Assembly: GCA_004431415.1 (NCBI GenBank)
Contig: QPMI01000408.1
Span: 1,116,001-1,180,000 of the forward strand
DNA from: Cyanophora paradoxa
Lineage: Eukaryota > Glaucocystophyceae > Cyanophorales > Cyanophoraceae
Direction of reading: 5' to 3'
DNA length: 64,000 nucleotides
Each line of letters opens with the position of its first letter. Within the stretch, counting starts at the first letter, position 1. Both the position numbers and the translations under genes were made by a program. A model generated the notes under the pieces. It saw only the letters and a list, made by a program, of their open reading frames with translations. It searched no databases and was not told the DNA's origin. Positions 38,301 to 49,700 of this stretch are shown here, in pieces.

Positions 38301-40071
38301 CTTCCTCCAGCGAGTTAGTTATATAGCGAGTTAACATCGATAGATAGATAGATAGATAGATAGATAGACAGATAAATAGATAGATAGATAGATAGATAAC
38401 ATCGCATTCTCCAGCTAGTCAGATAGATAGAGACTTCGGTCTGACTGGCTGGCTGACCGTCTGCCTGCAGGTTCGGGCCGGTGGGGCAGACGGTGGGGCG
38501 GCTGCTGACGGAGAGCCAGCGGGCGTGGGTCGCCGTCGAGATCGACCCGGACGTCGTCCGCTCGGTCCGCCCCCGCCGCCCGCCCGCAAGGGCCCCGCCC
38601 ACTCTTCTTCCTTCTTCTTCTCTCCGCCCAGCGCCCCGCCCCCTCTTTTCCTCCTTCGCCCCCCTTTCTATCGCCCGGCCCCGCCCCCGCCTCCTCCGCT
38701 CTCGCCGCCTTGACGCACCCTCCCTCCCCCCCTCCCTCCCTCCCCCCCGCCCGCCCCGCAGGCGCAGGAGTCGGGCCTGCCCGTCCTCTTCGGCGACGCC
38801 TGCCGCCCCCAGGCGCGCCCCGTTTCGCTTTCCTTTGCTACGCTACGCTACGCTTTGCTTCTTCAACGCTGAGGCCCCGCCCCGCCCCGCCCCTCAGGTG
38901 TTCGCGGCGGCGGGGGTGAAGCGCCCGGCGGCGGTCGTCGTGACGATGCGCTCCTACAAGCGCACCCTCCGCCTCTGCATCGCCCTCCGCTCGGTAGGCG
39001 TCGCCCCCTCCCCAAGTAAAGGCGTACCCTGACGCCGCCCCGTGTAAAGGCGTACCCGACGCTGGCGATCTTCGTGCGGGCGCGCACGCGGCGGCAGCAG
39101 CGCGAGCTGGAGGCCGCCGGCGCCACCACCTGGTGCGGATCCCGCCTGGCCGGGGCCGGGGCACGGGGCCGGGGCCGAGGGCGGGCGCTTGCGCGGGGCC
39201 GGGCGGGGCGCGGGGCCCGGCCCCGCCAAGCTGATATGCGCAATCCTGCGAGCGTTCCTGCGAGTTGCTCTCTCGGCAAAGCTAAACGAGCCTAACGATC
39301 GGGCACCCAGAAGCTCCTTTAGCTCCTGCAAGCTAATCTCAGCTTCGAGTCTTCGACGACGCCCCCCGCTGACGCTGACAACTCGGCAGCGTGCCAGAGC
39401 TGCTGGAGGGCTCGCTGCAGCTGGGCGGCGCCGTGCTGGAGGCGGACGGGGCGGACCCCGCCCTCGTCGCCGGCGTCCTCGCCGCCCGCCGCGAGCAGGA
39501 GGGCCTCCTCTCCCGCTCCCCCCGCGTCCGCCCTCCCCTCCCTTCCTTGCTTTAGAGTTGTTGCTTTAGAGCGCCGCCGTCCGCTTAGGCTTAGGCTAGC
39601 TCAGGCTAGCGCCCTGCCTTGCCTTCTTCTTGGCTTGGGCTAGCTTGGTAGTAGATCAAGATGGCTTTAGAGCGCCGCTTTCCGCTAGACCTCCTCGCCC
39701 GCTCCCCCCGCGTCCGCCCTCTCCTCCCTTGCTTGGCTTGCTTTCTTGCCTGAAGCTAGCTAGCCTTCCCACTTGCCTTCTTGCCCGCCTGCTCGCTAAC
39801 TTCTGGCGCGGCAGGGACCCCGCCCTTACTCCAAGCCCGAGTCCGGCGTGACGCCGTACCCCGACCCCGAGGCCGAGCAGGACATCACGGAGGACTGCCC
39901 TACCCCCACCCCCACCCCGAGCCCCGACCCGGGTACGCCAAAACAGCGACCAGTCTTCCTCTTCAGTCGCAGGCCGCTGCTCCTTTTCTCACGCGCGAGG
40001 CGCAGAGCCGCAGCCGGCGCAGGCTGAGGGCCTCGGGGAGGGCCCGGAGGGGACGGCCCCCAGAGTCGTGA
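35348..40071 (+). CDS. KEA: KEA/KefB-type K+/H+ antiporter (CPA2) with RCK (TrkA-N) domain
   Basis: Monovalent cation/proton antiporter, probably of the plastid envelope or thylakoid as in plants. Exon 1 (35348-35752) encodes an Ala/Ser-rich, acid-poor leader with an RGFF motif, consistent with a transit peptide. Small exons then give TSVIVIPLFKKIK, VSPVLGFIAAGIILGPHG, EFGVLFLLFEMGLELS, SLSSSAFVLQLLRERGEL, FGQASFAVLLLQDIAVVPLL, DTLGAFLAGVLLSE and GGEFSFVIFALAKQLG, the classic KefB/KEA core. The regulatory domain starts IVICGFGPVGQTVGRLL with the GxGxxG dinucleotide motif, then AVEIDPDV and LPVLFGDA. After PELLEGSLQLGG the last exon (about 39815-40071) adds a Pro-rich acidic tail. Several introns start exactly at GTACCCC; one has GTGCGTACCCC. 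The intron interrupting ICG/FGPVGQ holds GATA repeats. About fifteen exons. The short tail exon is less certain than the rest. Confidence 0.9.
38139..38400 (+). repeat. GATA/TAGA microsatellites within a KEA intron
   Basis: Three tracts of TAGA/GATA repeats (about 38139-38160, 38207-38224 and 38336-38398) lie in the intron between codons for I-V-I-C-G and F-G-P-V-G-Q. The same intron contains two near copies of a word ending in AGAGACTT (38158-38167, 38427-38436). This intron is AT-rich, unlike the C-rich introns beside it. Confidence 0.85.
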
Positions 40072-40862
40072 ACCATGTCGTACCCGTCCAGCGGCCCCGC
40101 CGGCGGGCCAGCCCCCAGCCGCCGGCCCCGCCGCCGGGCTCGTCCTGAGCGGGCCCCTGCATATGCATGCACAGCCCCGCACCCTTTTTTCTCTCTCTCC
40201 TCTCCTGTACAGCACTGAGATCTTCAGATCCTCGCGAGACGGGCAGGGCAGCGGTTAGATCCATCCCCCTTCGTATAAGACATGTATCACCACCACCGTT
40301 TTTTAACGATTTTGTTTTTGAATGCTAGTTACGCGTGTGTTCCTAGAGCACTGTTAAAAAGAGGTAGATTGTACGTGTGCGATGAGAACAGAATCTCAAG
40401 GCAACTAAACAGCCTGTCACGGCGTGGCCGTTCATCCCAGATGGTGCAGCCTCGTTTAGATAGACGAACTCGAAGCTGATTCTCCCTGGCGAAATGTCCA
40501 ATGGACATTGTGGCTCAGCTGCACGCCCCATCTAAACAACCGTCTCAAGAGGTGGCGACGTACATGGCCCAGCCCCCGTCTAAACGACGAGGTTGTACTA
40601 AAAAAGGAAGAGAACACGCAGCCGCCCGCTTGCGCCATCCCGCTGCCGCGTCCGTTGAGAATCCAGACACGCGCACGCCAGCGCCCAGCGCTAACGGTCC
40701 AGCCCCGCGAAGAAGACCGCAAGGAGAGAAAGCATATCTGAAATTGAGAAGCAAGTATTATGCGGTGTCCTAAACCTTTACAAGCCCATCCTGTTTGCAG
40801 CAAGTGCACTACCGCTGCAACAAAATCGCAGGGGAAAAAGCGGGGACCAGAGGAGGAAGGGA
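40072..40862. other. Intergenic stretch between convergent KEA and apcC
   Basis: Contains the 3' flanks of both genes. GC drops around 40270-40480. Open frames on both strands here lack domain resemblance and no RNA gene is evident. Confidence 0.6.
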
Positions 40863-41607
40863 TTACTGGAGGCCAACGGACACGTTCTTCTTGCCGCTGC
40901 GGAGGAGGAGCGTGAGGCGCGGCGTGGAGCGGATGGGCCTCTGCTGCGCGGGAATGGCACGCGAACCTGACGAGCTCGACCTTGAAGATGCGGCCGCCCG
41001 CCTTCTGGATGCGCTGCTGCTCACGGTACCTGTGCAAGGAAAGCGGGCGCGGGTCAGACGCGTCCGGTGATGGCGTTCGGCCGACGCTAATCAACCCAGA
41101 TCCCCGCGCCAATCACCCGCCGCCGCAACGTCCGCGACTCACCAGTTCGAGAACGGGACGAGCTTGGTGTTGTAGACGTTGAAGAGCTGCGAAAGGCCCG
41201 TCGTCAGCGACGTCGGTGAGTCACCATGCGAAATGGTCAAACCTTGCGGCCAGCCTCGAGGCGCTGGGAAGTCTGGGGCAGGCAGAAGGTGATCTTGAAC
41301 ATGCGGTTGTCACCAGCAATCGGGCTGGAGCTGGGGTTGGTGATCCGCTTGATGGCCGAGCCGGAGGTGTCGGCACGGATCTGCGTAACCGCCCGTCAGA
41401 CGGCAGTTTCTCCGGCTCTCACGCATATTCTAGCGTCCTACAACAGCTCTGTGCGGCCGCTGGCCGGCTCGGACGGCTGGACGCCCGCACCTCGAAGGCG
41501 GCCTCCTGCTGGGGCGCAGCCGGGCAGATGGGGCTGGCGGCGAAGAAGCCGACCTTCTGCGAGCCCGAGAAGGTGCGGAGACCGGTGGCGGCGACGAACG
41601 AGGCCAT
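40863..41607 (-). CDS. apcC: Phycobilisome allophycocyanin core linker ApcC, plastid-targeted precursor
   Basis: Small linker that caps allophycocyanin core cylinders of the phycobilisome on the thylakoid surface. Five exons in phase: 41607-41491, 41380-41243, 41186-41143, 41029-40967, 40896-40863; 132 residues. The last 67 residues, from MFKITFCLPQ, equal the length of cyanobacterial ApcC. They contain LFNVYNTKLVPFSNWYREQQ and RIQKAGGRIFKVEL, the CpcD-type fold I know from ApcC (F-R-E-Q-Q-R-I-Q-K-M-G-G-K-I), and the end NVSVGLQ. The preceding 65 residues start MASFVAATGLRTFSGSQKVG: Ser/Ala/Pro-rich, with a Phe at position 4. That fits a glaucophyte or red algal plastid transit peptide. Exon 1 is almost exactly the first part of this leader, suggesting it was added by exon joining. 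The gene is nuclear by its introns. It is the main clue to the organism. Confidence 0.95.
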
Positions 41608-42946
41608 GTTTCGAGGCGGGATGTGAGAACAGGCGAACTGCCGCGACCGAGTCGACCTAGGTGATTGCGATTTGGGGGGGCGAGTCAGCAGGGGGGTGCC
41701 TGAAATTCACGCTGGAGTGCTTCGGCGCATCGAATTCGAAAGCCGCTGATCGTGAGCGCTAGCATAGCAGCGGGCACAGCGCAGCACTTCAGCGCAGCAC
41801 TTAGGCGGCTGCGCAGGCCCCGCTTCGGGAGGCCCCGCCGAGCGGCAGGCGCTGAGCGGCAGCGGCGGCGAGCTAGAGCGCCAAGGCGCCAAGCTAGAGC
41901 GAGAGGCGAAGGAAATCCCAAAGGCTTGGCCGAACGAAAGGCTTGGCCCAGAGGTGAGCGAAGGAAGGTTTACATGCGCGCCCTCGCGCCCCCGCGCCGG
42001 GCCGATCGGCCCGTGCACCGCGCCGGCTTCTCAGCGGAACTTGGTGCGCTCTGCAACGCTCTGCAACGCTTGCCTTGGTGCGCGTCCGTGGCCATGGCCA
42101 CGCTAACGACCGCATGCGCATGCGCAGCAGTATTTCGCAGCGATGCGCCACAGCGATGCGCCGGTGTCGCCGGATTGCAAAATTGAACTCCTCATCGCAG
42201 TGTCGACCCGTGCACCGCATACTCGTGTCGAGCTTTCCCTTGGTGCGCGTCCCATGGCCAGCTGCACCATGCGCCAGCCGGCCCGAGCTTGGCAAGCGCA
42301 CTTCGTCAGCGAGCTTCGAGAGAGGGCCAGCAGCCTCTGTCGACGTCGGCTTGCTTCTCGGCCGTCCTACCGTCCGACGGTCCGGCCGTCCAGCGGCCAG
42401 CACGATTCCGCAGCCGGTTAACATTCAGCTTAAACTTCCAACGCCGCCGTCGTGTGCACTGGGCCAGGTGCGGCCTTGCTTCTCGTTCCTCTCAGGGATT
42501 GCGCATGCGCGCGCAGGCCTAGGCGGGATTCCCTCGGTCTGTCGCAGGCCCGGAGGCGAGCCACCGGCGCCCCCCCCCGGCGACCGTCGGACATGTACAG
42601 CGTGATCATGACTGGATCCGGAGCTAGTAATAGTGTTTGCGCGTGTCGATGTCCTGCCGCCCTATACATAGCTACCTCCTGCCCCGTCCCCCCACCGTGG
42701 CACCGGCGCCACGTGCACCAGCCCGTTCGATATACGTATACGTATACTCGAGGCCAGCTGCACTGAGTGTGCAGGGCCGGGGGAGTGAAGCTAACCGCGG
42801 CCGGGGGGGGAGGGGGGGGGGGAGTCAACCTCGAGCTCGGCATTCGGTCGAAATTTCGATCGACATCGGGACCGTGATCGGGTTCGATCGATCTCGACGA
42901 TCTATTGCTTTGAATTCGCTGCAGCTGCCGGCGCCAGGCTGCCCGC
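41608..42946. other. Long divergent intergenic region upstream of apcC
   Basis: 1.34 kb between the apcC start (-) and the 42947 gene (+). Several overlapping frames are open but none shows domain character. The words CTTGGTGCGCGTCC and CCGTGCACCG recur (near 42075 and 42238; near 42011 and 42208), hinting at a small internal duplication. The apcC promoter should lie at the left end, but I see no clear TATA box. Confidence 0.6.
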
Positions 42947-43483
42947 ATGGATGCGCCAGCGGCTTTCCTGCCGGGCGACCGCGTCGTCCTCTCCGGCCTC
43001 TCTTCGGGTGCGGGCTCGCGCCTCAACGGGCGCTTTGGCGTCGTGCTTGCCGCGAGCGCATCTGCCGAGGCCGCCGAGGCGATCCGCAGGGGCCGCGTGC
43101 CAATTCAACTCGATCCCGAGCCCGGCGCGCAACCGACCGTCGCAGCAGAGCTCGAAACCGTGATGACATCGATCAGCGTCAAGCACGAAAATCTGCAGCG
43201 CTCCGCAGCGCGTTCGATCGCGAGTTCAGCCAGCGCGAGCTCGAGCTCGAGCGCTAGCGCTCGAGCGACATGGAAGCCGCGCATGGAGGAGCTATTCGAG
43301 CTTATGAGTAGCGACGAAAGCCCCATTTTCACACCTGGTAGTGAAATCTCCATTTCGGTCTGGCAAAAAACGCTGTCCAGCATGCAGCAGCGGGAGGCAA
43401 CATGGGAGGAGGCTATAGCTGCAGATAAGGCCGATTTTCAATCGAAGCTAGCGACGGTGCGGCGCTCGCGAGGCCAAATGTGA
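42947..43483 (+). CDS. Small intronless protein with KOW/SH3-like segment and helical C-terminus
   Basis: 178 residues in one open frame from ATG to TGA at 43481-43483, the only intronless gene model here. Residues about 8-80 (PGDRVVLSGLSSGAG, LNGRFGVVLAAS, RVPIQLDPEPG, ISVKHENLQR) follow a small beta-barrel pattern: G-x-x-V-x-x-x-G-L, L-N-G-R-x-G-V-V, then V-K-x-E-N-L. I know this from algal MYND-, ankyrin- and SET-associated segments. A Ser/Ala linker follows (S-A-S-A-S-S-S-S-S). The C-terminal 80 residues look helical: WKPRMEELFELM, WQKTLSSMQQREATWEEAI. Function is not known. It is convergent with the kinesin gene, whose stop lies 312 bp away. Confidence 0.6.
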   Translation: MDAPAAFLPGDRVVLSGLSSGAGSRLNGRFGVVLAASASAEAAEAIRRGRVPIQLDPEPGAQPTVAAELETVMTSISVKHENLQRSAARSIASSASASSSSSASARATWKPRMEELFELMSSDESPIFTPGSEISISVWQKTLSSMQQREATWEEAIAADKADFQSKLATVRRSRGQM

Positions 43484-43794
43484 CCGTCCGATCGCGACCA
43501 TATGCATCAGCCCGAGCAACATGATGCAGCTGCAGCTGAGTACTGCAGCGCTAGCTGACTCATGATCATATGCATATGCATGAGTGCTTGCAATTTTTCA
43601 GGCTGTGACGCGCCGCATGCGCAGCGCATTGTTTCGCATACGTATGCAGATGTAATTATAACCGTGAACGTGCACGTGAGGCGCCCTGCAAACCGCAATG
43701 CCACAGAGCTCGAGGGCCCGGCTTGGCCCAGCCAGATCTAGAGGGCGCCGTCCGATCAGCTGCTGGTGCGGGGTTCCGAAGTTCACCGGCCGGG
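43484..43794. other. Short convergent 3' flank
   Basis: Holds the downstream sequences of the 42947 gene (+) and the kinesin gene (-). It is rich in CATATG and GCATGC palindromic words. Nothing else is seen. Confidence 0.6.
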
Positions 43795-46700
43795 CTACTG
43801 GGCGGGTGTGATCTGCGCCATCGTCGACTGGATGTCCTGGCAGTACCTGCCCGGAGGTAGGGGTACGTGAGCCGAGGAGAAGGGTGCGGAATCGGGGGGG
43901 CGGGGGGGTAGGGGCTCACTTCTGGACGACGAACGACGTCGCCTCGCTCCGCTGCAGCCGCGCGTCCAGCTCCCTTATCTGCCCGGGGAGGAATGAGCGG
44001 GGGGTACGGGGTTCGAGGAGGGGGGTACGTCTCGCCTTGGCGACGGCGTCGAGGAGGCAGGCGCGGTCGCGCTCGATCCGCGCCTCGTGCAGCTGCGGGG
44101 GGTACGGTATCAGAGAAGAGGGGGAGAAGGGAGAGGTCGTTCAGGACCGGACCTGCTGGCGCCACGCGGCGAGGGCGGTGGCGGCGGCGCGCCGGTCGCG
44201 CCCCGCGGCGGTCAGGCCCGCCAGATGCTCCCTCCTCCGCGCCCGCCCCACGCTGCGCGACGAAAGTCGAGCGTAAGGTCATCTCGTCTTCTCTCTTCCA
44301 GCGGAGCGCACGCACCAGTGGAGGCGCCAGGCGGCCCAGGCGCGCCGCAGCTCCCCGCGGGCCTCGAGCGCCGCGCAGCGAGCGGCCAGCGCCCCGCGCA
44401 CCTCCGCCAGGCGGCCCCGCAGCACCCGCCGCTCCGCGTCCACCTGCGAACGAAGCGCGGCGGTTTCAACGAGAATAGAATGGGGAAAGGGGAGGGAGGG
44501 TACGCGGATTCGCACCTCGACGAGCCGGTCGTCGCTCGCGTCCCTCTCGTCCCGTACCCGGGCTGCGAAGGCGGCCGGGCGGGCGGGGGCGATCTCAGGC
44601 CCCTTCAAACGGCGAAGAGAGGGGGGGGGTACGCTCGCACCGAGGTCGCGCTCGGCGCCGGCGAGGCGGTCCCTGAGGCGGGCGGCCTCCTCCGCCCCGC
44701 GGGCGCGGCCCCGCTCGAGACCGGCCCCGCGCCACTCCAGCAGCGCCTCCTTCGCCGCCTGCGCGAGGGAGCGGAGTTGGGGCCGCCGGGCCCGGTCGGT
44801 TAGATGACAGGGCGGAGGCTCGGGGCGTCCCGCGCCCCCTCTTGGAGCCGTCCACTCTAGTCGGGGCTCTAGTTCGCGGCTCTCTTAGTTGAATCCGATT
44901 CGAAAGGGGGCGCACGGAGCGGGCGGCGCGGCGCTCGCCCCAGGCGAGGGCGCGGTCGAGGAGGGCGTAGAGGTGGTGCCTCCCCTCCACCTCCGCCGCC
45001 CCCCGCCGCCACAGCGCCATCGCCTGTCGGAAGGGTGAGGCGCGTGGGAGGGGGAGAGGGGGAGGTACGGGGGGAGGCGGGGGGAGGGGGGTACACCTTC
45101 GCGAGGGCGTCCCGGTCGCGCCGCGCCCCGCGGGCCTCCGCCTCCGCCCGCCGCGCCTGCCCCGCAGGCTCAGGAGAGGAAGAGGAAGAAGAGAGGACGC
45201 GGGATCGTGAACTAAAGTTCTCCGTGCGCGCAATGTAAAGGAAGCGCCTTCTCAAGCAAAGCTCTAATGCAGAGAAGCCTTGAAGGCTCTAAGTCTCGAT
45301 TTAGAATCGAGCTCTCTCACGGAAAAAGCAGCTAGGAGCCCAGGATCCCAAAGCTGCCTCAAGGTGCGACGCGCAAGATCCTTAAAGATCGAACGTAAAG
45401 ATCTAAAGTTCGGAGCGAAGTGTAGAAAGCGAACCTTGAGGTTCTCGAGGGCGGAGCGCCAGGCGCCGAGCGCCCCCGCCTCCGCGCTCGCCTGCCGCCT
45501 GGGGGGGGAGAGAGGGGGGGTGAGAGGGGCGGACGGGGGGGAAGGGGAGGGGATGGGGAGGGGTACCGGAGGCTCAGGACGCCGATGGCGCGGTACTGGC
45601 GGCTCCGCGTCTCCGCCACGTCCCGCCACGCCTGGTGGGGGGATGGGGGGGAGGGGAGGCGTCAGGGGGGTACAAGGCGCGTGGCTGGCTCCCGCTAGAC
45701 GACGGCCCCGGCTTTGGCGGGGTACGGCTAGCTAGACGCCAACCCAGGTACAGAGAGAGGCTAGCCCTCGGTTTCGGGGGGAAACAAAGGTTAGAGAGTG
45801 CAGAGGCTAGCCTCGCCCGACCGGAGCCGAGCCGCCGGACCCGCCTAGTCCGTTTGTGGGAGCGGCTGCGGGGCGCGCGCACCCGGAGGACGGAGGCGGC
45901 GCGGCTGAGGGAGCGCGCCACGTGCGCGCGGGCCACGGCGCGCCGGTTGCGGGCCCGCCGCCGCGCCCACGCGAGCCAACAGCGCAGCGCCGCGCGCGAG
46001 CGCGCCGCCTCGCGCCGCGCGCGGAGGACGAGCGCCGCGTGCCGCTCGGCGGAGGAGGGGCCCAGCTCCGCGCGGCGCGCCCAGGCGCGGAAGGCGGCCG
46101 CCAGCGCCCGCGCCCCGCGCCGCGCCGCGAGGCGCCCCGCCGCCGCCTCGCGCGCGCGGGCCTCGCCGGCCGCCGCGCGCCACGCCGCGAGCGCGGCCGC
46201 AGCCGCGCGCGCCCTCTCCCCCGCGCGCTCCTCCCGCGCCGCGCGCGCCTCGGCGGCCCACGCCGCGAAGCACGCCCGCCGGGCCCCGCGGGCCCGCTCC
46301 TTTTCGACGAGGTCGGCGGCGCGGGCGCGGGCGGCCTCGAGGGCGGCCCGCCGCGCCGCCCTCGCCTCCTCCAGCGCCCCCGCGTCCGCCACCAGCTGTG
46401 CCTGGACCTGCCGCGAGCAGAGCAGAGAAGAGAGCTAGTGGTAAGCTCAAACGTCGAAGCGAGCGAGGAGAGGTGGTGGATTGGAAGGAAGCAGAGCAGG
46501 ACAGGGGGGAGATACGGTCTAAAGGAGAGACGAGAAGCGTCTAAGAGACGTCTAAACTCATCTAGAGCATCTCAAGGAAAAGTTTGGGCAAAGGCTCGCC
46601 TGGCCGCAGAGGCGCTCGGCGACCTCGAGGCGCCGCCGGAGCTCCCCCGCCTCTTGTCTCGCCCGCCCCGCCTCTTCGTTCGCCTCGGCCAGCTGCCCCC

Positions 46701-49700
46701 GCGCGAGCGCGAGGGCCCCCCGCAGGCCCGCCGCCTCCTCCTCCGCCGCCGCCGCCCGCGCCGCCAGCGCCGCCGCCGCGTCCGAGCGCGCCCCGTCGAA
46801 GAGCCGCCGCTCGAGCTGCGGACAGAGGTTAGGCGAGAGGGGCGAGGGGGGGGGTACAGTAAACGCGCCTCGAGGGCCTCGCGCTGGCAGTCGACGAGCT
46901 GGCGGTACGCGGCCGCGTGCGCGCGCGCCGCCCGAAGCAGCCGCGAGTCGTGCGGGCTCGCCCCGCGCCCGGCCCGGGGGAGGCCGGGGCCGGCCTCTCT
47001 GCCGAGTCGGCCCGCATGGCGGCCTTCAAAAGGGACCGCCTGAGGGCGCCCGAGGCGGAGCCCTCCAGGGCGGCGCGGACTCCCCGCAGGGAGTCGCGGG
47101 CTCGGTCCCACGCGGCCGCGGGGTCCTCGCCCCCGCCCGCCGCCGCCCGCTCGAGGGCCTCGACGCAGGCCGCCGCCTCCTCCAGCGTCCGCTCAAGCTG
47201 CCAGAGCTAAGATCAGTTTCAGCTTTTCTCTCTCTAGAGGAGAGTAGCTCTACCTTGGGCGACGGGGAGCGGGAGCGGCCGCGGGCGGCGGCGGCGGCGC
47301 CGGCTCCGCCCGCGGGCCGGCGGCCTCCAGCAGGAGCCTTAGCGTCGGGACGCGCTCTCCCGGCCGCAGGGGCGAGGCCGGGCCCGAGGGCGGGCCCGCC
47401 CGTATCGGCGAGATCGCCCGCCGCTGCCCCGCCGGCCGCCCCGCCGAGGAGGGCGCCGAGGGGGGTACGACGAACGACGCGTCCGGCTGCGGGGGCTCCG
47501 GGAATCCGTCGTCGTCGTCGCCGCCGTCCTCCGCGTCGAAGGCGTACCCGTACCCCCCGTCGGCATCGTCCCCCGGATCCCGCCACCCGGCGCCGCCGCC
47601 GGCGCCGCCGCCTGCGGACGCAGCCAGCGCCGAGCCGACGCGCTGCCTTAAGGACGCAGCTGCCGCCGCCGAGGTCGAGGCCGGAGGCGACGGCGAGGGG
47701 GAGGGGCCGAAGAGGGGGTACGCCCGCCCGGGGCTCCCCGCCGAGGACACGAAGGAGGCCTGAGGGGGCGGAAGGCCGCCGCCCGCGTCGGTACCCCCCG
47801 GGGAGATGGGTTCGGGCTCCTCCAGGGCCAGTCCGGGCCGGGCGCGCCCGGCGGCGGCCCGCTGGCGCCTGAGGACCTCGCGGAGGCGCTTGGAGGGGGT
47901 AGTGGGATCCTCGAGCCGCTCGGGCTCGGGGTCCAGGGGTAGACGCTCGGCCGCGATTTCCTCCAAGGAGGCAGGCCGGGGGGGAGCCGGGGGGGCGGGG
48001 AGGAAGCCCGAGGCGGGGGCGGAGGGAGGGGAAGGGGAGCGGGCCGGGGGAGGGGGAGGGGGAGGGGAGGGGGAGGGGGCATCGTGGGAGGCGGCGGGAA
48101 GGAGGAGGGGAGCTCCCCTCGGAGCGCCCTGAGCCTCTGAGCGAACTGCGAGGAAACTGAGCCCCAAAGGGGGGACGCGAACGGGTCCGGAAAGGGGGGT
48201 ACCTTGAGCGTGAGGAGGGACTCGTCCGCCTCGCCCCTCCCGCACGGCGGCCGCGCGTGCGCGAGCAGAGTCGCCTCGAAGGGGGGCGTCAGCCTGCGGG
48301 GGGTACGCCTTTCAGCGGGTAGGGTGGGGGGGTGAAGGGTCGTGAGGGGTACGCACGCGGGGCGGAGGACGTGGGTCAGCTTCGAGTCGCGGTAGGGGAC
48401 GGGCACGGGCTCGGCGGGGGGCGGCGGGGGAGGGGACAGGGGGGGTACGACGGGCCCCAGGAGGGTTGCCAGTACCCCCGCGAGGGCGGAGAAGGCGCGG
48501 GCGACGCGCTGGCGTGCGGCCGGCGGCGCCGGCGGCGGACGGGAGACGCCGGGCGGGTCCAGGGCGGATGCTTCCCCCTCCCGGGCCTGACGCGGATCAG
48601 GGGGGGGGAGAAATGGCGGGGGGTACGCGCACCAGCTCGGCGTCGGCGAGGCGGGCGACAGCGAGGACGGCGGAGCCCTCCGGCTCCAGTCGGATCGTGT
48701 ACACCACGTGGCAGAGGCGCGCCCGCTCCGCCCCGCCCGAGATCGACCGCGCCGCCCGCACCCTGCGCGGCGAAGCTCAAGACGCGCTAGAATCCCGTAA
48801 CCCAGGACCGAGGGGGTACCGTTCCATGAGCTCCTGCACGTCGGACGGGGAGGCCACGCGGTGCTGGGACTGCGGCGATTTCGGCGCAGTCAACCGGAGG
48901 GGCCGCGGGAGGGAGGGGGGGGGCGGACGAGGCCCTGGACGGCGCCCGAGGCGGAGACGCGCAGGTGCGTGTTGCGGGGGCGGCATGCGTCGCTGAGCAC
49001 CTCACCGTCCGCAGCGCTCACTGCGAAGGGCTGATCAGCGCTAGCGGCGCGGCGAAACAGCGGCGCAGCGGCGGCGCGCCTGCGGAGACGACGACCGTGG
49101 CGTCGGGATCGACCGCCGCCGCGTCGATCAGCTCGCACAGCATCCTCGGGACCTGTGCCGGCGTCGGCGCCGCGGGGGGGCGGAGGCGGCGGGGGCGCAG
49201 CGCACGAGGCCCCGGCCGTCCGCATCCGGGTCGACGCCCTCGACCGGCGAGCCCTCCGCCGAGTGCGTCTTGCCGCTGCCGCTCTCGCCGTACACCAGCA
49301 CGGCGCTGCTCACGCCCTGCGAGGCGCGTGAGGCGCGGGGCGCGGAGCTGGCGCGCGGAGTGAAGGGCGCGGCCGGGAGCGACCTGCAGCAGGAGGTCCA
49401 CAGCGCGCGCGCCGACCTCCTCGTACACATCGCGCTGCGTGCTCCGCTCGCCGAGCACCTGCGAGGCGCCTGGCTGAGCGCTGGCGCCGACTGGCGCGGG
49501 AGCAGCCTGGCAGCGGACCCGGTCAAATCCGAAGACGCGCTCCCCGCGGTACGACTTGTCCGGCCACACTACAGCGCCGTCTGTCGTTGCGAACGAGTCC
49601 GCGGCCGGCTCGTAGACTGGCCTGTCGAAGGGCGGGAGTTAGCCAGGAGCGGCGGGCGCGCTCGGCGAGGCGCAAGGGGTTTCTCTGACCCTCTTCGAAA

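Noticed and set aside
32610-41607. Bacterial contamination as the source of proA, kefB-like and apcC genes
   Set aside because: All three are split by introns in phase, and the apcC product and KEA carry plastid-type leaders, so they are nuclear genes.
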